The notes under the pieces are model-generated. The model had not been told where the DNA came from, did no database searches, and was given only the letters and a program-made list of their open reading frames with translations. Made by a program: the position numbers and the translations under genes. 44,566 bases of DNA. It comes from a virus. The stretch covers positions 1 to 44,566 of IMG/VR virus record IMGVR_UViG_3300025012_000161. One strand, written 5' to 3'. The stretch's first letter is position 1; each line of letters opens with the position of its first letter. Shown in pieces: positions 7,635 through 16,518 of the stretch.

Positions 7635-8900
7635 ATGAAAAAGTATTTCCCCTCATTCTTGGTAGCGCTGCTTATTATGGCAGCATATTCTGTAGCTACC
7701 GCTTTTGGTTACAGCACTGACGGCCTCATGTTGGCAGCCGGTGTTACGACCCTCGGTCTCTTCGGTACAGGAGAATTTGAAACTGATGAAGACCCCAAGG
7801 ACTGGCGACAGACTATCCTCTATCTGTTCCCCAATGGGGATACCCCACTTACGGCTCTACTCTCCATGGCCAACAGCGAAGGCACTTCGTCATCTACCTT
7901 TAACTGGTGGGAAAAAGGTCTTGTAGCTTTTCAGACAACCATTACCGCAGCCGAGGCCAACGTAGCAGCAGTTGATCTTACCGTCGCTAATTCGGCAATG
8001 TTTGCTGGTGGACAACAGCTCTTCAACCCCCGTACCAATGAAGTTCTTCTGGTTGATGGTGACCCGGCCTCGGCTACTGCAGTTAAAGTTGTACGTGGAG
8101 CAGCTGGTTCATCGGCAGCAGCCATTCTTGAAGGAGACTTCCTCTTCGTCATCGGTACAGTATACGCCGAGGGCACGACCTCCGGTAAGGCCATCTATAC
8201 CGGACCCGGAAAGCAGTACAACTTCACTCAGATCTTCAAACGGTCTGTCGATATCACCAACTCCGCAGCGAAAGAAGAAACCCGCACTGGGGACAAATAC
8301 GAAGATATGAAGGAAGAAACTCTTCGTCAGTACTCCATCGACGTTGAAATGGCATACCTCTTTGGCCGTCGCTTTGAAGATACCGGATCAAATGGTAAGC
8401 CCCGCCGGTTCACTGGTGGTCTGGATACTCAGTTCATATCCACCAACCGCTTCGATGCCAATGGCATGATGACCAGGACCCTCTGGAACAACTGGATGGA
8501 GCAGCTCTTTGCTTATGGCAATGAGGAAAAACTCCTCTTGGCCGGCCGTACCTTCATTCGGTACATTCATGAGATGGTTCAGCAGAACACCCAGTATCAG
8601 ATTGCAGGTGAGACCGTTTATGGTGTACGCCTCCAACGTCTGATGACTCCTTATGGTGATCTTCTGCTCAAACGTCATCCCCTGTTCTCCGGTAACACCT
8701 ATCTCAGGACCTACGGTATTGCTCTTGATCTTCCCTACATCAAAGAGCGTATCTTCCGTGAGATGGATTTCAAAGAGAATGTCCAGGCAAATGACGCCGA
8801 TGAAAAGAAAGACCTCTTCATTGGTGAGCACGGCCTTGAGGTAAACCATGAGAATGTTCATGCAATCTTCGAAGGAATTTCCGACTTCCAGAACGTTTAA
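7635..8900 (+). CDS. Major capsid protein (DUF5309-like HK97 fold) with a leader-like N-terminus
   Basis: This is a 421-residue protein. GGAGG lies 9 bases before this ATG, which fixes the start. Residues 33-80 ('GLFGTGEFETDEDPKDW', then 'LFPNGDTPLTALLS' and 'FNWWEKG') match the start of DUF5309-type major capsid proteins, and the C-terminal two thirds ('EMAYLFGRRFED...') fit that family. Oddly, residues 1-26 look like a Sec signal peptide: Lys-Lys, a hydrophobic core 'FLVALLIMAA' and a 'VATAFG' end that could be a signal peptidase site. The codon choice is richer in GC than in neighbouring genes, as expected for the most highly expressed gene. The leader might instead be a delta-like segment removed during maturation. 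Confidence 0.9.
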   Translation: MKKYFPSFLVALLIMAAYSVATAFGYSTDGLMLAAGVTTLGLFGTGEFETDEDPKDWRQTILYLFPNGDTPLTALLSMANSEGTSSSTFNWWEKGLVAFQTTITAAEANVAAVDLTVANSAMFAGGQQLFNPRTNEVLLVDGDPASATAVKVVRGAAGSSAAAILEGDFLFVIGTVYAEGTTSGKAIYTGPGKQYNFTQIFKRSVDITNSAAKEETRTGDKYEDMKEETLRQYSIDVEMAYLFGRRFEDTGSNGKPRRFTGGLDTQFISTNRFDANGMMTRTLWNNWMEQLFAYGNEEKLLLAGRTFIRYIHEMVQQNTQYQIAGETVYGVRLQRLMTPYGDLLLKRHPLFSGNTYLRTYGIALDLPYIKERIFREMDFKENVQANDADEKKDLFIGEHGLEVNHENVHAIFEGISDFQNV

Positions 8901-8932
8901 TCAATAACCCATCAACTTTGGAGGTGATGCAA

Positions 8933-9331
8933 ATGAAATATATCTTGGCTTTCATTCTTTCTCTTGCCCTTACAGCTCCGGCTGTAGCAGGAGACTGGCG
9001 ATCGGTTGCTCTATTCAGTAAGTATTCCTCAGCCGATACCAATGCAGCATATTCAGCAGTAGTTAACACTACAGGCATGAAGCATAAGTCCTTTGTTGTC
9101 AATGGATACAACATGTCCACCCTGGCAGCGGATTCTCTTTCCGGTACAGCCCTCATTCAGTGTGGTCCTACTTCTTCCGGCCCCTGGTTCACTTGTGTTC
9201 AAGAGGACAGCACGGCAATATCCCTTACTGCAAACGGGGGGCTGCAATGGTCTGACATGTATCCTTTTGTAAGGGCATCTTGGGCAAAGACAGCCGGCCG
9301 AGCTTCAGTCTGGCTCTATTACGGTAACTAA
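8933..9331 (+). CDS. Small secreted-looking structural protein (possible capsid decoration or head protein)
   Basis: This is a 132-residue protein directly after the capsid gene. The start at 8933 sits 8 bases after GGAGG; upstream in-frame ATGs at 8918 and 8927 are too early or too close. Residues 1-20 are a textbook signal peptide with cleavage after 'APAVAG'. The mature part is rich in Ser/Thr/Ala with two cysteines ('IQCGPTSSGPWFTCV') and ends in a beta-type 'RASVWLYYGN'. Position suggests a head decoration or minor virion protein, but the leader is unexpected for a cytoplasmically assembled virion. Codon use is like that of the capsid gene, suggesting high expression. Confidence 0.7.
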   Translation: MKYILAFILSLALTAPAVAGDWRSVALFSKYSSADTNAAYSAVVNTTGMKHKSFVVNGYNMSTLAADSLSGTALIQCGPTSSGPWFTCVQEDSTAISLTANGGLQWSDMYPFVRASWAKTAGRASVWLYYGN

Positions 9332-9344
9332 CCACAACAAAAGA

Positions 9345-9383
9345 ACTCCTCTGAAATCTTAGGAAAGTAAGAGGAGTATTTCT
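9345..9383 (+). terminator. Hairpin after the small structural gene
   Basis: ACTCCTCT (9345-9352) pairs perfectly with AGAGGAGT (9370-9377), followed by ATTTCTC. The U-run is weak. It probably reduces read-through, so that capsid and the small protein are made in excess over later genes. Confidence 0.55.
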
Positions 9384-9396
9384 CTGGAGGAATGTT

Positions 9397-9732
9397 ATGA
9401 GCAAAGCAATAGCAGATATGTCAAGAGATGAACTCAAGGAACTCAACAAGGAAAAGGGCTTAGGAGTCAAGGTAAAGACTTCGATGTCCGATGAGGATTT
9501 ACGCAAGGTCGTACAAGAGGCGTTGGATAAAAATGCTTCTGAAGACGGTAAATCTGGCCCTGAATCGGCGGAAGACGAGTCCGATGAAGTCACTTTCTAT
9601 ACGAAATACCTTGGGCTGCACATTGGTCCTTGTATCTTCCGGCAAGGTGAGTACACTACCGATGATGCAGAGATGATCAAGCTGATCAAGAAATCCTCGA
9701 AGTTCGGAGTATCTGTCTTCGTTAAGAAGTAA
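9397..9732 (+). CDS. HeH/SAP-like small protein of the structural block
   Basis: This is a 111-residue protein. GGAGG lies 6 bases before the ATG. Residues 5-45 form a helix-extended-loop-helix module ('MSRDELKELNKEKG', then 'VKTSMSDEDLRKVV') resembling HeH/LEM, SAP and Rho-N small nucleic-acid-binding folds. Nearly the same module closes the phage SSB (31625-32650). Residues 47-65 are an acidic linker. The C-terminal half ('GLHIGPCIFRQGEYTTDDAE...') resembles small beta domains in phage structural regions. It is flanked by terminators on both sides. Its role is unknown; a DNA-binding head protein is possible. Confidence 0.7.
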   Translation: MSKAIADMSRDELKELNKEKGLGVKVKTSMSDEDLRKVVQEALDKNASEDGKSGPESAEDESDEVTFYTKYLGLHIGPCIFRQGEYTTDDAEMIKLIKKSSKFGVSVFVKK

Positions 9733-9757
9733 TAAGCATATCCTGCAACCCAAGATA

Positions 9758-9797
9758 AAAGGGAATATATTCTAGCATTGGGGTATATTCCCTTTTT
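9758..9797 (+). terminator. Strong intrinsic terminator before the fibre gene
   Basis: AAAGGGAATATA (9758-9769) pairs over 12 bases with TATATTCCCTTT (9784-9795), and the 3' arm runs into TTTTT. This is a classical rho-independent terminator separating the high-expression capsid genes from the fibre and tail genes. Confidence 0.85.
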
Positions 9798-9820
9798 AGT
9801 ATCTATAGAAGGGAGAAAGA

Positions 9821-12800
9821 ATGAGAAAGCTTAATAAATCGTATTACATTACTTTGGCTATAATTAGCCCGATCATAGTGCTTTTAGTTGCTCAGGCATT
9901 TGGTGGTCCAGCTATTCCTGTATATAAGAAAGCTACAGCTAATAAAGATGGACTTATGTCTAAGGAAGGATACAGAGACTTAAGTTCAGCTAAGCAGGAC
10001 ATAAAAGACCTTAAACAGCAGGGATATAGTACTTCTGGTATATCTCAGAGTGCCGCCGATTTAAGGTATCAATCTATTGAAAAACAATCATTATATTCTT
10101 CTGGACAAGCAGCAATTGATGCAGCACAGAATTCAAACATCAATGCACGAATGGCTACGTCCACAGCTAATGCTACTTTTGAAACAAAAGCAGATATGGC
10201 CACTTACACCTCCGCAGGCGGGGGGAGGGTTACGCAGGATGAGGTGGCGGCGGGGTATGCAACAAAGGTTCAGGCCGACAAACAGCCGGTGACTTATATT
10301 GGCATGGGCAACATTAAACTCCGCACTACTTCAGCATGGTTCAGCAACATATCATCGGCAACCGGAGATATAGGCACAGCCTTGGTAGCTACTACATCGA
10401 AGGTTTATAAAGCCCCTCCCGGCAAATTGAACTTAACCACCGAAATGACGCTTACCGGGCTTACCGGCAATGCTTTTACCTCTGCCGTGCAATACATTCG
10501 AACATGGATCAATCCGAACACTGGCACCATGTTTGTTATGCCGTTCGGCAACGCATCGGCAATGGATACGGGGGAATGTGGTTTATGGCGTAGTACCAAC
10601 GGATCATCTTTTGCGCGAGTTCTTTCCCCCTCAACTACCCCGGCAGTGTCTACTATTCAAGGCATTGTACAAATCGACTATGACAGTGACGGCAACCTGT
10701 ACGCTACCCGCTATTCAAAAGTGGACGGCAACAATAATACCGGCGTTTTTAAGTCTACCGATGATGGCGCAACATGGACGGACATAACGGCGGCAGCATA
10801 CGCCAGTGTCACCAACCAGCGCAACCACACCCACGGCATTTCTATCGACCGGACACAAACTCCCAACGTGATTTATGTGAACGTGGCAGAACGACAGGGA
10901 GTACCACTCTCCAACGGAGAAATAGCGGCAGTCAAATCGAACGATGGCGGGGCTAACTGGACGGCAGCATATACGACCAATACAACCACTTACCCACGTG
11001 ATGCCGTCTTGACCGCCCTTGTCGGCGTCTATGCCGGTGATGGGTATCGGCTCTACAGTGGGGAATGGCCCACGGCTGGCAACGGCGGCACTCCGGCAAC
11101 AGGCGGCACCCGCCGTATTCTTAGGACTACTGATGACAGTACCTTTACTGTGGTGCATGAGGAAGAGTTGGGCAACGGCAACCCTTGGGATTATACGTGG
11201 TCTTTTGTTCAAAACGGCAACGGCAATATCTACGCTCCATTCTCCCCTACCGGAACTTTGCTGGCATCTGCTGATGAAGGCTTGACGTGGCAGAAGATAC
11301 ACAGCCCCGCCGACATAATCGCAAGCCATGCGGGTAATTTGGTCAGCATGTCGAACTTTTATGACGATCAGGCGGTTCTTTCCTACAAGGCGAACAACGC
11401 CTCAACTGCCTTTGACAACGGCATCCTGATTACAGAAAGCACTTCTGCAAAGTTCGGTTTTAGCGGTATCGCTCTCGACAAGATCAGCCAAGGGAATGAC
11501 CACAACCATGCAAATGGCGGCGGGGCGGCTATTCCTTTCACCGCTGTAACGCTCACCGGAACCTGTAATGATACAACGTACGTGCGTGGGGATGGGGCGT
11601 GTGCGGCAGTAACAGGTGGGACGGGGACACCGGGCGGAAGTGATACTCAGGTTCAGTTTAATGATGGAGGCTCGTTTGGGGGCGAGGCTGGCTTTATTTA
11701 CGACAAGACCAACAAGTATTTTGGTATCAACGCCACGTCACTTGAAGGCCCGATTCACACCAAAACTGATTCCAATGGCTACTGGATACAGGAAAAGGCA
11801 TCGAGCCTCAACGCTGGCGCTGCTTCAGGTCTTATATTTAGACGATCACGTGGCACGATAGCATCTCCTGAGTCTATTCAGGCCAATGACGTAGTAACTT
11901 TATTCGCAGGTATGGGGTATGACGCAACGGCACCGGCAGGCCATAGGTATTTGGCGGCGGTACGAGTTGATGGGGAAGCTGCACCAAATGGGGCAAACGC
12001 ACATCCCGGTTTTCTCCAATTCATGACCGCAACGGGTGAAAGCTCATCAGGGGCGGCTGACGGGGATGCTTCATATACTGAAAAAATGCGCCTTACTTCT
12101 GCCGGGAATCTGTTGATCGGAAACACTGACGGCACAGACAAGCTCAGTGTAACGGGCACTGTTTCAGCAACTGCCTTTGTGGGCGACGGATCAGGGCTTA
12201 CTGGCGTTGGCGGAATGCAATACAGCGCGATAGTTTCCTATGGTGATGGGCAAAATCCAAGCATTAGTGACTTTGGCAAAGTAGTTATTTTTACAGCAGG
12301 GGCCACGCATACCGTACCTCAGTTGATAAGCACAGGGGCTACGTACACAACTAAACCCGCCCGTACCTTACTCGTCAACAACACTTCTTCAGACATGACC
12401 ATTGATAGTGCTTCAGCGGGTGACTATTTCAATATCAACGGCGTTCATAGTAATTCAGCATGGACTCTTGGCGCTTATAAAAGTGCGGCATTGACACCTC
12501 TCGATTCAAGCACTGGTTCATATCAGGTAGAGGATATTTTAAGTAGCACAGCCACCCCGACAGAAATTATAGTTGGCAATACGACAGCCACCGTAAGCGA
12601 CACCGGAACCGACGGCGCATTCACTGTATCTCCGGATGCAACCGGCATCATGAAAGCCACATCTGTAGGCGTCCGTATAGGCGACACAACCAGCCCAACA
12701 TTGAAATTTGAGGTTATAAACAATGGCGTAGCGGGGTCAGCTACCCGCACCAGCGCCGGAACTGGCCAAAATGGCGTGTTTAACTTCATTCACTCCAACA

Positions 12801-13108
12801 CTGCCACCGATGCCGGGGATACGTTTGGATCATCAATTTCGTTTGGGTTTACTGATTCAGGAGCTGCCAATTCACTTGTTGCGGATATTGGCGCGGTTAG
12901 GGACGGATCGGACACTACCGGGGCCATTGTTTTTTATCCTAGAGTGAGTGGGACGCGCACGGAAAAACTTCGCATATCATCGTCAGGCGCTGTTGTTATT
13001 CAAAGCGGCGGTTCAGTCAACAAAGCAATCTGCTGGAAGTCTGACGGTAAAACCCTTGGCTACTGTTCAACGGTTATTGCTGCTGACGGCAGCTGCACTT
13101 GTAATTAA
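9821..13108 (+). CDS. Receptor-binding fibre/spike with sialidase-type Asp-box propeller
   Basis: This is a 1095-residue protein. Residues 1-28 resemble a signal peptide ('ITLAIISPIIVLLVAQAFG'). Residues 30-150 are a coiled, Ala/Ser/Gln-rich stalk. Residues 190-530 hold several Asp-box-like repeats ('STDDGATW', 'SNDGGANW', 'SADEGLTW'), the mark of BNR/sialidase-type beta-propellers that bind or cut glycans. The C-terminal third has repeated beta-rich fibre modules, including 'GDGSGLTGVGG', typical of trimeric tail fibres, and a Cys-rich end. From about 10,200 to 13,108 the base composition is much richer in GC than the preceding part of the same gene and the next genes, so the receptor-binding portion was probably acquired by recombination. 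The likely job is attachment to a surface polysaccharide; enzymatic activity is unproven. Confidence 0.8.
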   Translation: MRKLNKSYYITLAIISPIIVLLVAQAFGGPAIPVYKKATANKDGLMSKEGYRDLSSAKQDIKDLKQQGYSTSGISQSAADLRYQSIEKQSLYSSGQAAIDAAQNSNINARMATSTANATFETKADMATYTSAGGGRVTQDEVAAGYATKVQADKQPVTYIGMGNIKLRTTSAWFSNISSATGDIGTALVATTSKVYKAPPGKLNLTTEMTLTGLTGNAFTSAVQYIRTWINPNTGTMFVMPFGNASAMDTGECGLWRSTNGSSFARVLSPSTTPAVSTIQGIVQIDYDSDGNLYATRYSKVDGNNNTGVFKSTDDGATWTDITAAAYASVTNQRNHTHGISIDRTQTPNVIYVNVAERQGVPLSNGEIAAVKSNDGGANWTAAYTTNTTTYPRDAVLTALVGVYAGDGYRLYSGEWPTAGNGGTPATGGTRRILRTTDDSTFTVVHEEELGNGNPWDYTWSFVQNGNGNIYAPFSPTGTLLASADEGLTWQKIHSPADIIASHAGNLVSMSNFYDDQAVLSYKANNASTAFDNGILITESTSAKFGFSGIALDKISQGNDHNHANGGGAAIPFTAVTLTGTCNDTTYVRGDGACAAVTGGTGTPGGSDTQVQFNDGGSFGGEAGFIYDKTNKYFGINATSLEGPIHTKTDSNGYWIQEKASSLNAGAASGLIFRRSRGTIASPESIQANDVVTLFAGMGYDATAPAGHRYLAAVRVDGEAAPNGANAHPGFLQFMTATGESSSGAADGDASYTEKMRLTSAGNLLIGNTDGTDKLSVTGTVSATAFVGDGSGLTGVGGMQYSAIVSYGDGQNPSISDFGKVVIFTAGATHTVPQLISTGATYTTKPARTLLVNNTSSDMTIDSASAGDYFNINGVHSNSAWTLGAYKSAALTPLDSSTGSYQVEDILSSTATPTEIIVGNTTATVSDTGTDGAFTVSPDATGIMKATSVGVRIGDTTSPTLKFEVINNGVAGSATRTSAGTGQNGVFNFIHSNTATDAGDTFGSSISFGFTDSGAANSLVADIGAVRDGSDTTGAIVFYPRVSGTRTEKLRISSSGAVVIQSGGSVNKAICWKSDGKTLGYCSTVIAADGSCTCN

Positions 13109-13110
13109 CA

Positions 13111-13145
13111 CCGCCACCATCACCGCCGAGGACGCATGGTGGCGG
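13111..13145 (+). terminator. GC-rich hairpin after the fibre gene
   Basis: CCGCCACCAT (13111-13120) pairs perfectly with ATGGTGGCGG (13136-13145). No U-run follows, so it may stabilise the 3' end or reduce read-through rather than act as a full terminator. Its composition matches the fibre gene, so it may have come with that DNA. Confidence 0.4.
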
Positions 13146-13179
13146 ATAACGACACTTCAAACACTGTGGAGGAGGATAT

Positions 13180-13761
13180 ATGAATAAATCTCATCGTTAT
13201 ACAATAGGACTTGGAAATGCTACAATATTTCTAAGAATAAGGAATTCAATTCGTGAATACTATAATTTCATCACCGGCGAATGGGATGCAGCAGAATCAG
13301 CTGACACTCAAAAATTCATGACTGAATATCCTGACTCCTCTCCACTAGATTCTGGATATGTAGTTGAATTCACAGCTCCTACCGGAGGACCTTTTGATGT
13401 AGAGATTGTAGACTCCACTGATTCAACAGTCATAGCTTTAACTGATACAACAAGTAGTTCTGCTTCGGGTTCTGGTTCAGAAATAGAAAGGGTAGTTATA
13501 GACCACAACTATGAAGGAGCTAATGCTCTTGCTTATAGGACTTCACTTGATGTCGGAGTACAAGGAGCAACAGTAACAGCTTATCTTAAATCAGATTACG
13601 ATGCAGATAGAAGAAGTTCAGAATATATTCAAGGAGTAACATTGACAGTAGCAGGAGGAGTTTGGAGTAATACAATGAGTCTTATTCCAGGTACCTATAC
13701 GTTGGTATTCAAGAAGATTGGATACTTTGGACCTGATACTACGGAGGTAACAGTGGCATGA
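13180..13761 (+). CDS. Hypothetical beta-rich structural protein
   Basis: This is a 193-residue protein. GGAGGAGG precedes the ATG by about 5 bases. The C-terminal half ('YRTSLDVGVQGATVTAYLKSD', then 'SLIPGTYTLVFKKIGY') looks like a carboxypeptidase-regulatory or Ig-like beta-sandwich: a repeated strand pattern ending in a peptide-like 'PGTYTLVFKK.GY.G' motif common on virion surfaces. The N-terminal half has 'YNFITGEWDAAES', a motif seen in tail-associated proteins. It returns to the AT-rich codon use of the genome after the GC-rich fibre. It overlaps the next gene by 4 bases. Confidence 0.65.
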   Translation: MNKSHRYTIGLGNATIFLRIRNSIREYYNFITGEWDAAESADTQKFMTEYPDSSPLDSGYVVEFTAPTGGPFDVEIVDSTDSTVIALTDTTSSSASGSGSEIERVVIDHNYEGANALAYRTSLDVGVQGATVTAYLKSDYDADRRSSEYIQGVTLTVAGGVWSNTMSLIPGTYTLVFKKIGYFGPDTTEVTVA

Positions 13762-14405
13762 GCATATTAGCTACTCCATCAACCCAACAGGTAACAAATA
13801 AAAATTCTCTAGCTCAATTGAGAGTAGATGTCCTTATAAAACTTAGAGAGGAAGTCGGTAATCCTACCTTCTGGACATTCGACGAGGTAGATGGATATTT
13901 AAACAAAGGATACAAATTACTTTGCAAGGACGGAGATTTTATTATTTCAGAGGGACTTTTAACTCTTCAGACTAGTGTATCCATATATGATTTACCATCG
14001 GATTTGGTTGAGGTATCGAAATTCTACCTTGATTGTTTGACCCAAAAGTCCAGACTCAGATTCTCAAAAGCATCAGGTACTCCACTCAATTGGGATTACT
14101 TTGGTGCAGGTAAGATAATGGTAGATCCTATACCAGCTGCTACAGATAGTGGAGATACAGCTGACTTTGAATATAGGGCTTATCCTGCTTTGCTTTCAGC
14201 TGATGCTGATGAAGTAATAAATATTCTTGACGTAAGAGAAGGTGTCTTTAACTACGCACTTTACGAAGCTCTTGATAAAGAAGGTGATGGACAAGATAAG
14301 AAGAGAGCTTTGTTTTACTACAATGAATATGAGAAGTACAAAGCAAAAGCATTACTTGTTATTGAGAATATGAAACCGGCTTATGTATTGGCTGGAGGAA
14401 GATAA
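13758..14405 (+). CDS. Head-tail adaptor/connector protein
   Basis: This is a 215-residue protein. 'FWTFDEVDGYLNKGYKLLCKDGDFI', read in parts as FWTFDEVDGYLNKG and the helix after it, is the usual opening of phage adaptor proteins (DUF6682-like; 'W...di..yLN.a...'). It is followed by beta strands with 'YDLPSDLVEVSKFYLD' and a C-terminal helical tail. In podoviruses such adaptors sit under the portal and connect it to the tail nozzle. It starts in a 4-base overlap with the gene before and ends in a TAATG overlap with the tail-fibre gene. Confidence 0.7.
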   Translation: MSILATPSTQQVTNKNSLAQLRVDVLIKLREEVGNPTFWTFDEVDGYLNKGYKLLCKDGDFIISEGLLTLQTSVSIYDLPSDLVEVSKFYLDCLTQKSRLRFSKASGTPLNWDYFGAGKIMVDPIPAATDSGDTADFEYRAYPALLSADADEVINILDVREGVFNYALYEALDKEGDGQDKKRALFYYNEYEKYKAKALLVIENMKPAYVLAGGR

Positions 14406-16006
14406 TGGGACTTCAAAGCGTTAACATAGATCCAAGGACTCAAGAATCACTTATTCTTTCCTTGTCAAATATTATTCAGGAGCTTTATAATGTCCTTGAT
14501 AATATGCATGGACTAGGTGATGAAGATGAGAGATATGTTAAGCTTGGAGAACTCAAGGCCCTTATCACCGATGAGATATCTGGAGATACAGATGGTACAT
14601 TAGTTGCTGAGATGGTAGCTGCCATATCAAGAGAATTCTTCATCAGTGAAATATATCAAGATCTGATAACCAGAATAGATTCAGAAGCAGTAATTGCTAA
14701 CATAAAGAATAACATTGAAGAAATAAATAACCTGTATGGTGATACAGTATCTGCCGCACAATCTGCTATAGCAGCTGGACTATCAGCTGAATCAGCGGCA
14801 ACATATGCAGAATCTGCAGCTACTTCTGAAACCAATGCGGGACTATCAGCTGATGCAGCAAACACTTCAGCAGGGATAGCTACAACAAAAGCAGGAGAGG
14901 CAGAATCTTCAGCCACAGCAGCATCAGTAGCAAAGACAGCAGCAGAAGCAGCAAATACTTCGGCAGGAACTTATGCTTCAGCAGCTTCAACACATGCAGA
15001 TACAGCGTCAGCTAAAGCTACTGAGGCAGGAGGATATGCAACAGCAGCAAGTGGATACGCTACTACAGCTACAACAAAAGCAAGTGAAGCAAGTGGCTAT
15101 GCTACCACTGCTGTAACAGCTTCTGGAAATGCAGCAACAAGTGAAACTAATGCAGGTAACTATGCAACCAATGCAAACAATTCAGCTGTGGCAGCATCTA
15201 ACTCTGCTATTACAGCTCAGACATACGCAGCTCAAGCAGAACAAGATTATACAGCTTTAAGTGAAACAGTATCTACTCACACAACAACTTTGGGGAATCA
15301 TACATCTTCAATTGAAACTCTTGAAGGTTCATATGATGGTATCAAAGTTAAGTATGGAGTTAAGCTGGATGTAAATGGAAGAGTTACTGGATTTGAAATC
15401 CTTGGTACTGGAGTAGAAACTACAGCAGCTTTTCTTGTAGATAAATTTATCATTGCTAATCCAGGATATTCTGATGTAGTTCCTTTTGCAATATACAATA
15501 ACAAAGTTGTAATGGATGGAGCTTACATAAAGGATTTGACTGTAGATACATTACAGATCAAAAACAATGCCACAACAAATGCTTTAAGTGCTAGCAGATA
15601 TACGACACAAGGAATAGCTTACGTGGATAGAACCTGGTTCTCAGGAGATTCAACTGCTTCTGTAACTCTAACCTGTACAGGTGCTCCTGTTATAATAACT
15701 GGTAATGTTAAATTTGGATGTAGTCTGGTGTCAGATGGGGTAACTCCAGGAATGGCTTATGTTGATATAATGATTGATTCTACTGTATTGATTTCTAAAT
15801 ATCTCTCCGGAGTTGGTGGAGCTATGAATCTTACACTATCAGGGGAGATATTAACAAGGACTACAATGAATACTCCTTCTGCTGGTTCTCATACTTTCAA
15901 ATTAAGGCTTAGAGGATTTGGTATGGCAGGTTCTGGATACAATGGAAATACTACAATGCTTTGGTTTGAAGAGGCGGATATCATTGTATTGGAGGTTAAA
16001 AAGTGA
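14405..16006 (+). CDS. Tail fibre with alanine-rich stalk and DUF1983 domain
   Basis: This is a 533-residue protein. Residues 115-290 are an extremely Ala/Ser/Thr-rich repeat with Ala-Glu-Ser-Ala units, typical of trimeric fibre shafts. Residues 315-395 ('KYGVKLDVNGRVTGFEIL', 'FLVDKFIIANP', 'PFAIYNNKVVMDGAYIKDLTV') match the DUF1983 domain at the C-terminus of lambda gpJ-type host-specificity proteins. The end is a beta-sandwich-like head. GGAGG lies 6 bases before the ATG. In a podovirus it would be an appendage or central tail fibre. The second fibre-like gene (9821-13108) suggests two kinds of adhesin. Confidence 0.8.
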   Translation: MGLQSVNIDPRTQESLILSLSNIIQELYNVLDNMHGLGDEDERYVKLGELKALITDEISGDTDGTLVAEMVAAISREFFISEIYQDLITRIDSEAVIANIKNNIEEINNLYGDTVSAAQSAIAAGLSAESAATYAESAATSETNAGLSADAANTSAGIATTKAGEAESSATAASVAKTAAEAANTSAGTYASAASTHADTASAKATEAGGYATAASGYATTATTKASEASGYATTAVTASGNAATSETNAGNYATNANNSAVAASNSAITAQTYAAQAEQDYTALSETVSTHTTTLGNHTSSIETLEGSYDGIKVKYGVKLDVNGRVTGFEILGTGVETTAAFLVDKFIIANPGYSDVVPFAIYNNKVVMDGAYIKDLTVDTLQIKNNATTNALSASRYTTQGIAYVDRTWFSGDSTASVTLTCTGAPVIITGNVKFGCSLVSDGVTPGMAYVDIMIDSTVLISKYLSGVGGAMNLTLSGEILTRTTMNTPSAGSHTFKLRLRGFGMAGSGYNGNTTMLWFEEADIIVLEVKK

Positions 16007-16518
16007 AAATAGCTATATATTCAAAAACTACAGGGGAGATATTAAGACATATAACTACTAATGTAGAAATAATAATAGATCAGGTAGGTGTTGATGAAGA
16101 ATTTTATCTTAATGCTCCATCCTACGCTACACACATAATAAATAACGAGCCAGTTATAATAACTCCTGATGTACCACTAGATGAACTTAAATTGCAAAAG
16201 CTTAAAACACTTAAGGATATAAGAGATAATAAAGAGGGAAATGGATTTGAATATCTTGGAAAAACTTTTGATTCAGATCCAATATCAATACAGAGAATAA
16301 CACTTGCTTCAATGGCTTCACAAATAGCTGGAATCTCAATTGATTGGACTTGTAAAGATGGTTCAGTAATAAAGCTAAGCCCACAGCAATTCAGTGGTAT
16401 GTTGATAGCAATGGTACAACGGGGAGATTCAATACATAAAAAATGGAGGCTTATTAAAGGGGCATTAATATCAGCACAAACAAAGGAAGAAGTTGAATCC
16501 ATAAACTGGAGTGAATAA
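16003..16518 (+). CDS. DUF4376 tail-fibre-associated protein
   Basis: This is a 171-residue protein starting with GTG at 16003, which overlaps the stop of the fibre gene; GGAGG lies 7 bases upstream. Residues 75-165 ('KDIRDNKEGNGFEYLGKTFDSD...IQRI') match the DUF4376 domain found in small tail and fibre proteins of many phages. Domain neighbours suggest a fibre-associated or chaperone-like role, but none is proven. It overlaps the next start by 1 base (TAATG). Confidence 0.75.
   Translation: MKIAIYSKTTGEILRHITTNVEIIIDQVGVDEEFYLNAPSYATHIINNEPVIITPDVPLDELKLQKLKTLKDIRDNKEGNGFEYLGKTFDSDPISIQRITLASMASQIAGISIDWTCKDGSVIKLSPQQFSGMLIAMVQRGDSIHKKWRLIKGALISAQTKEEVESINWSE

Noticed and set aside
10715-11329. 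204-residue minus-strand frame inside the fibre gene
   Set aside because: It is antisense to repeated Asp-box coding sequence in GC-rich DNA, without start signals.
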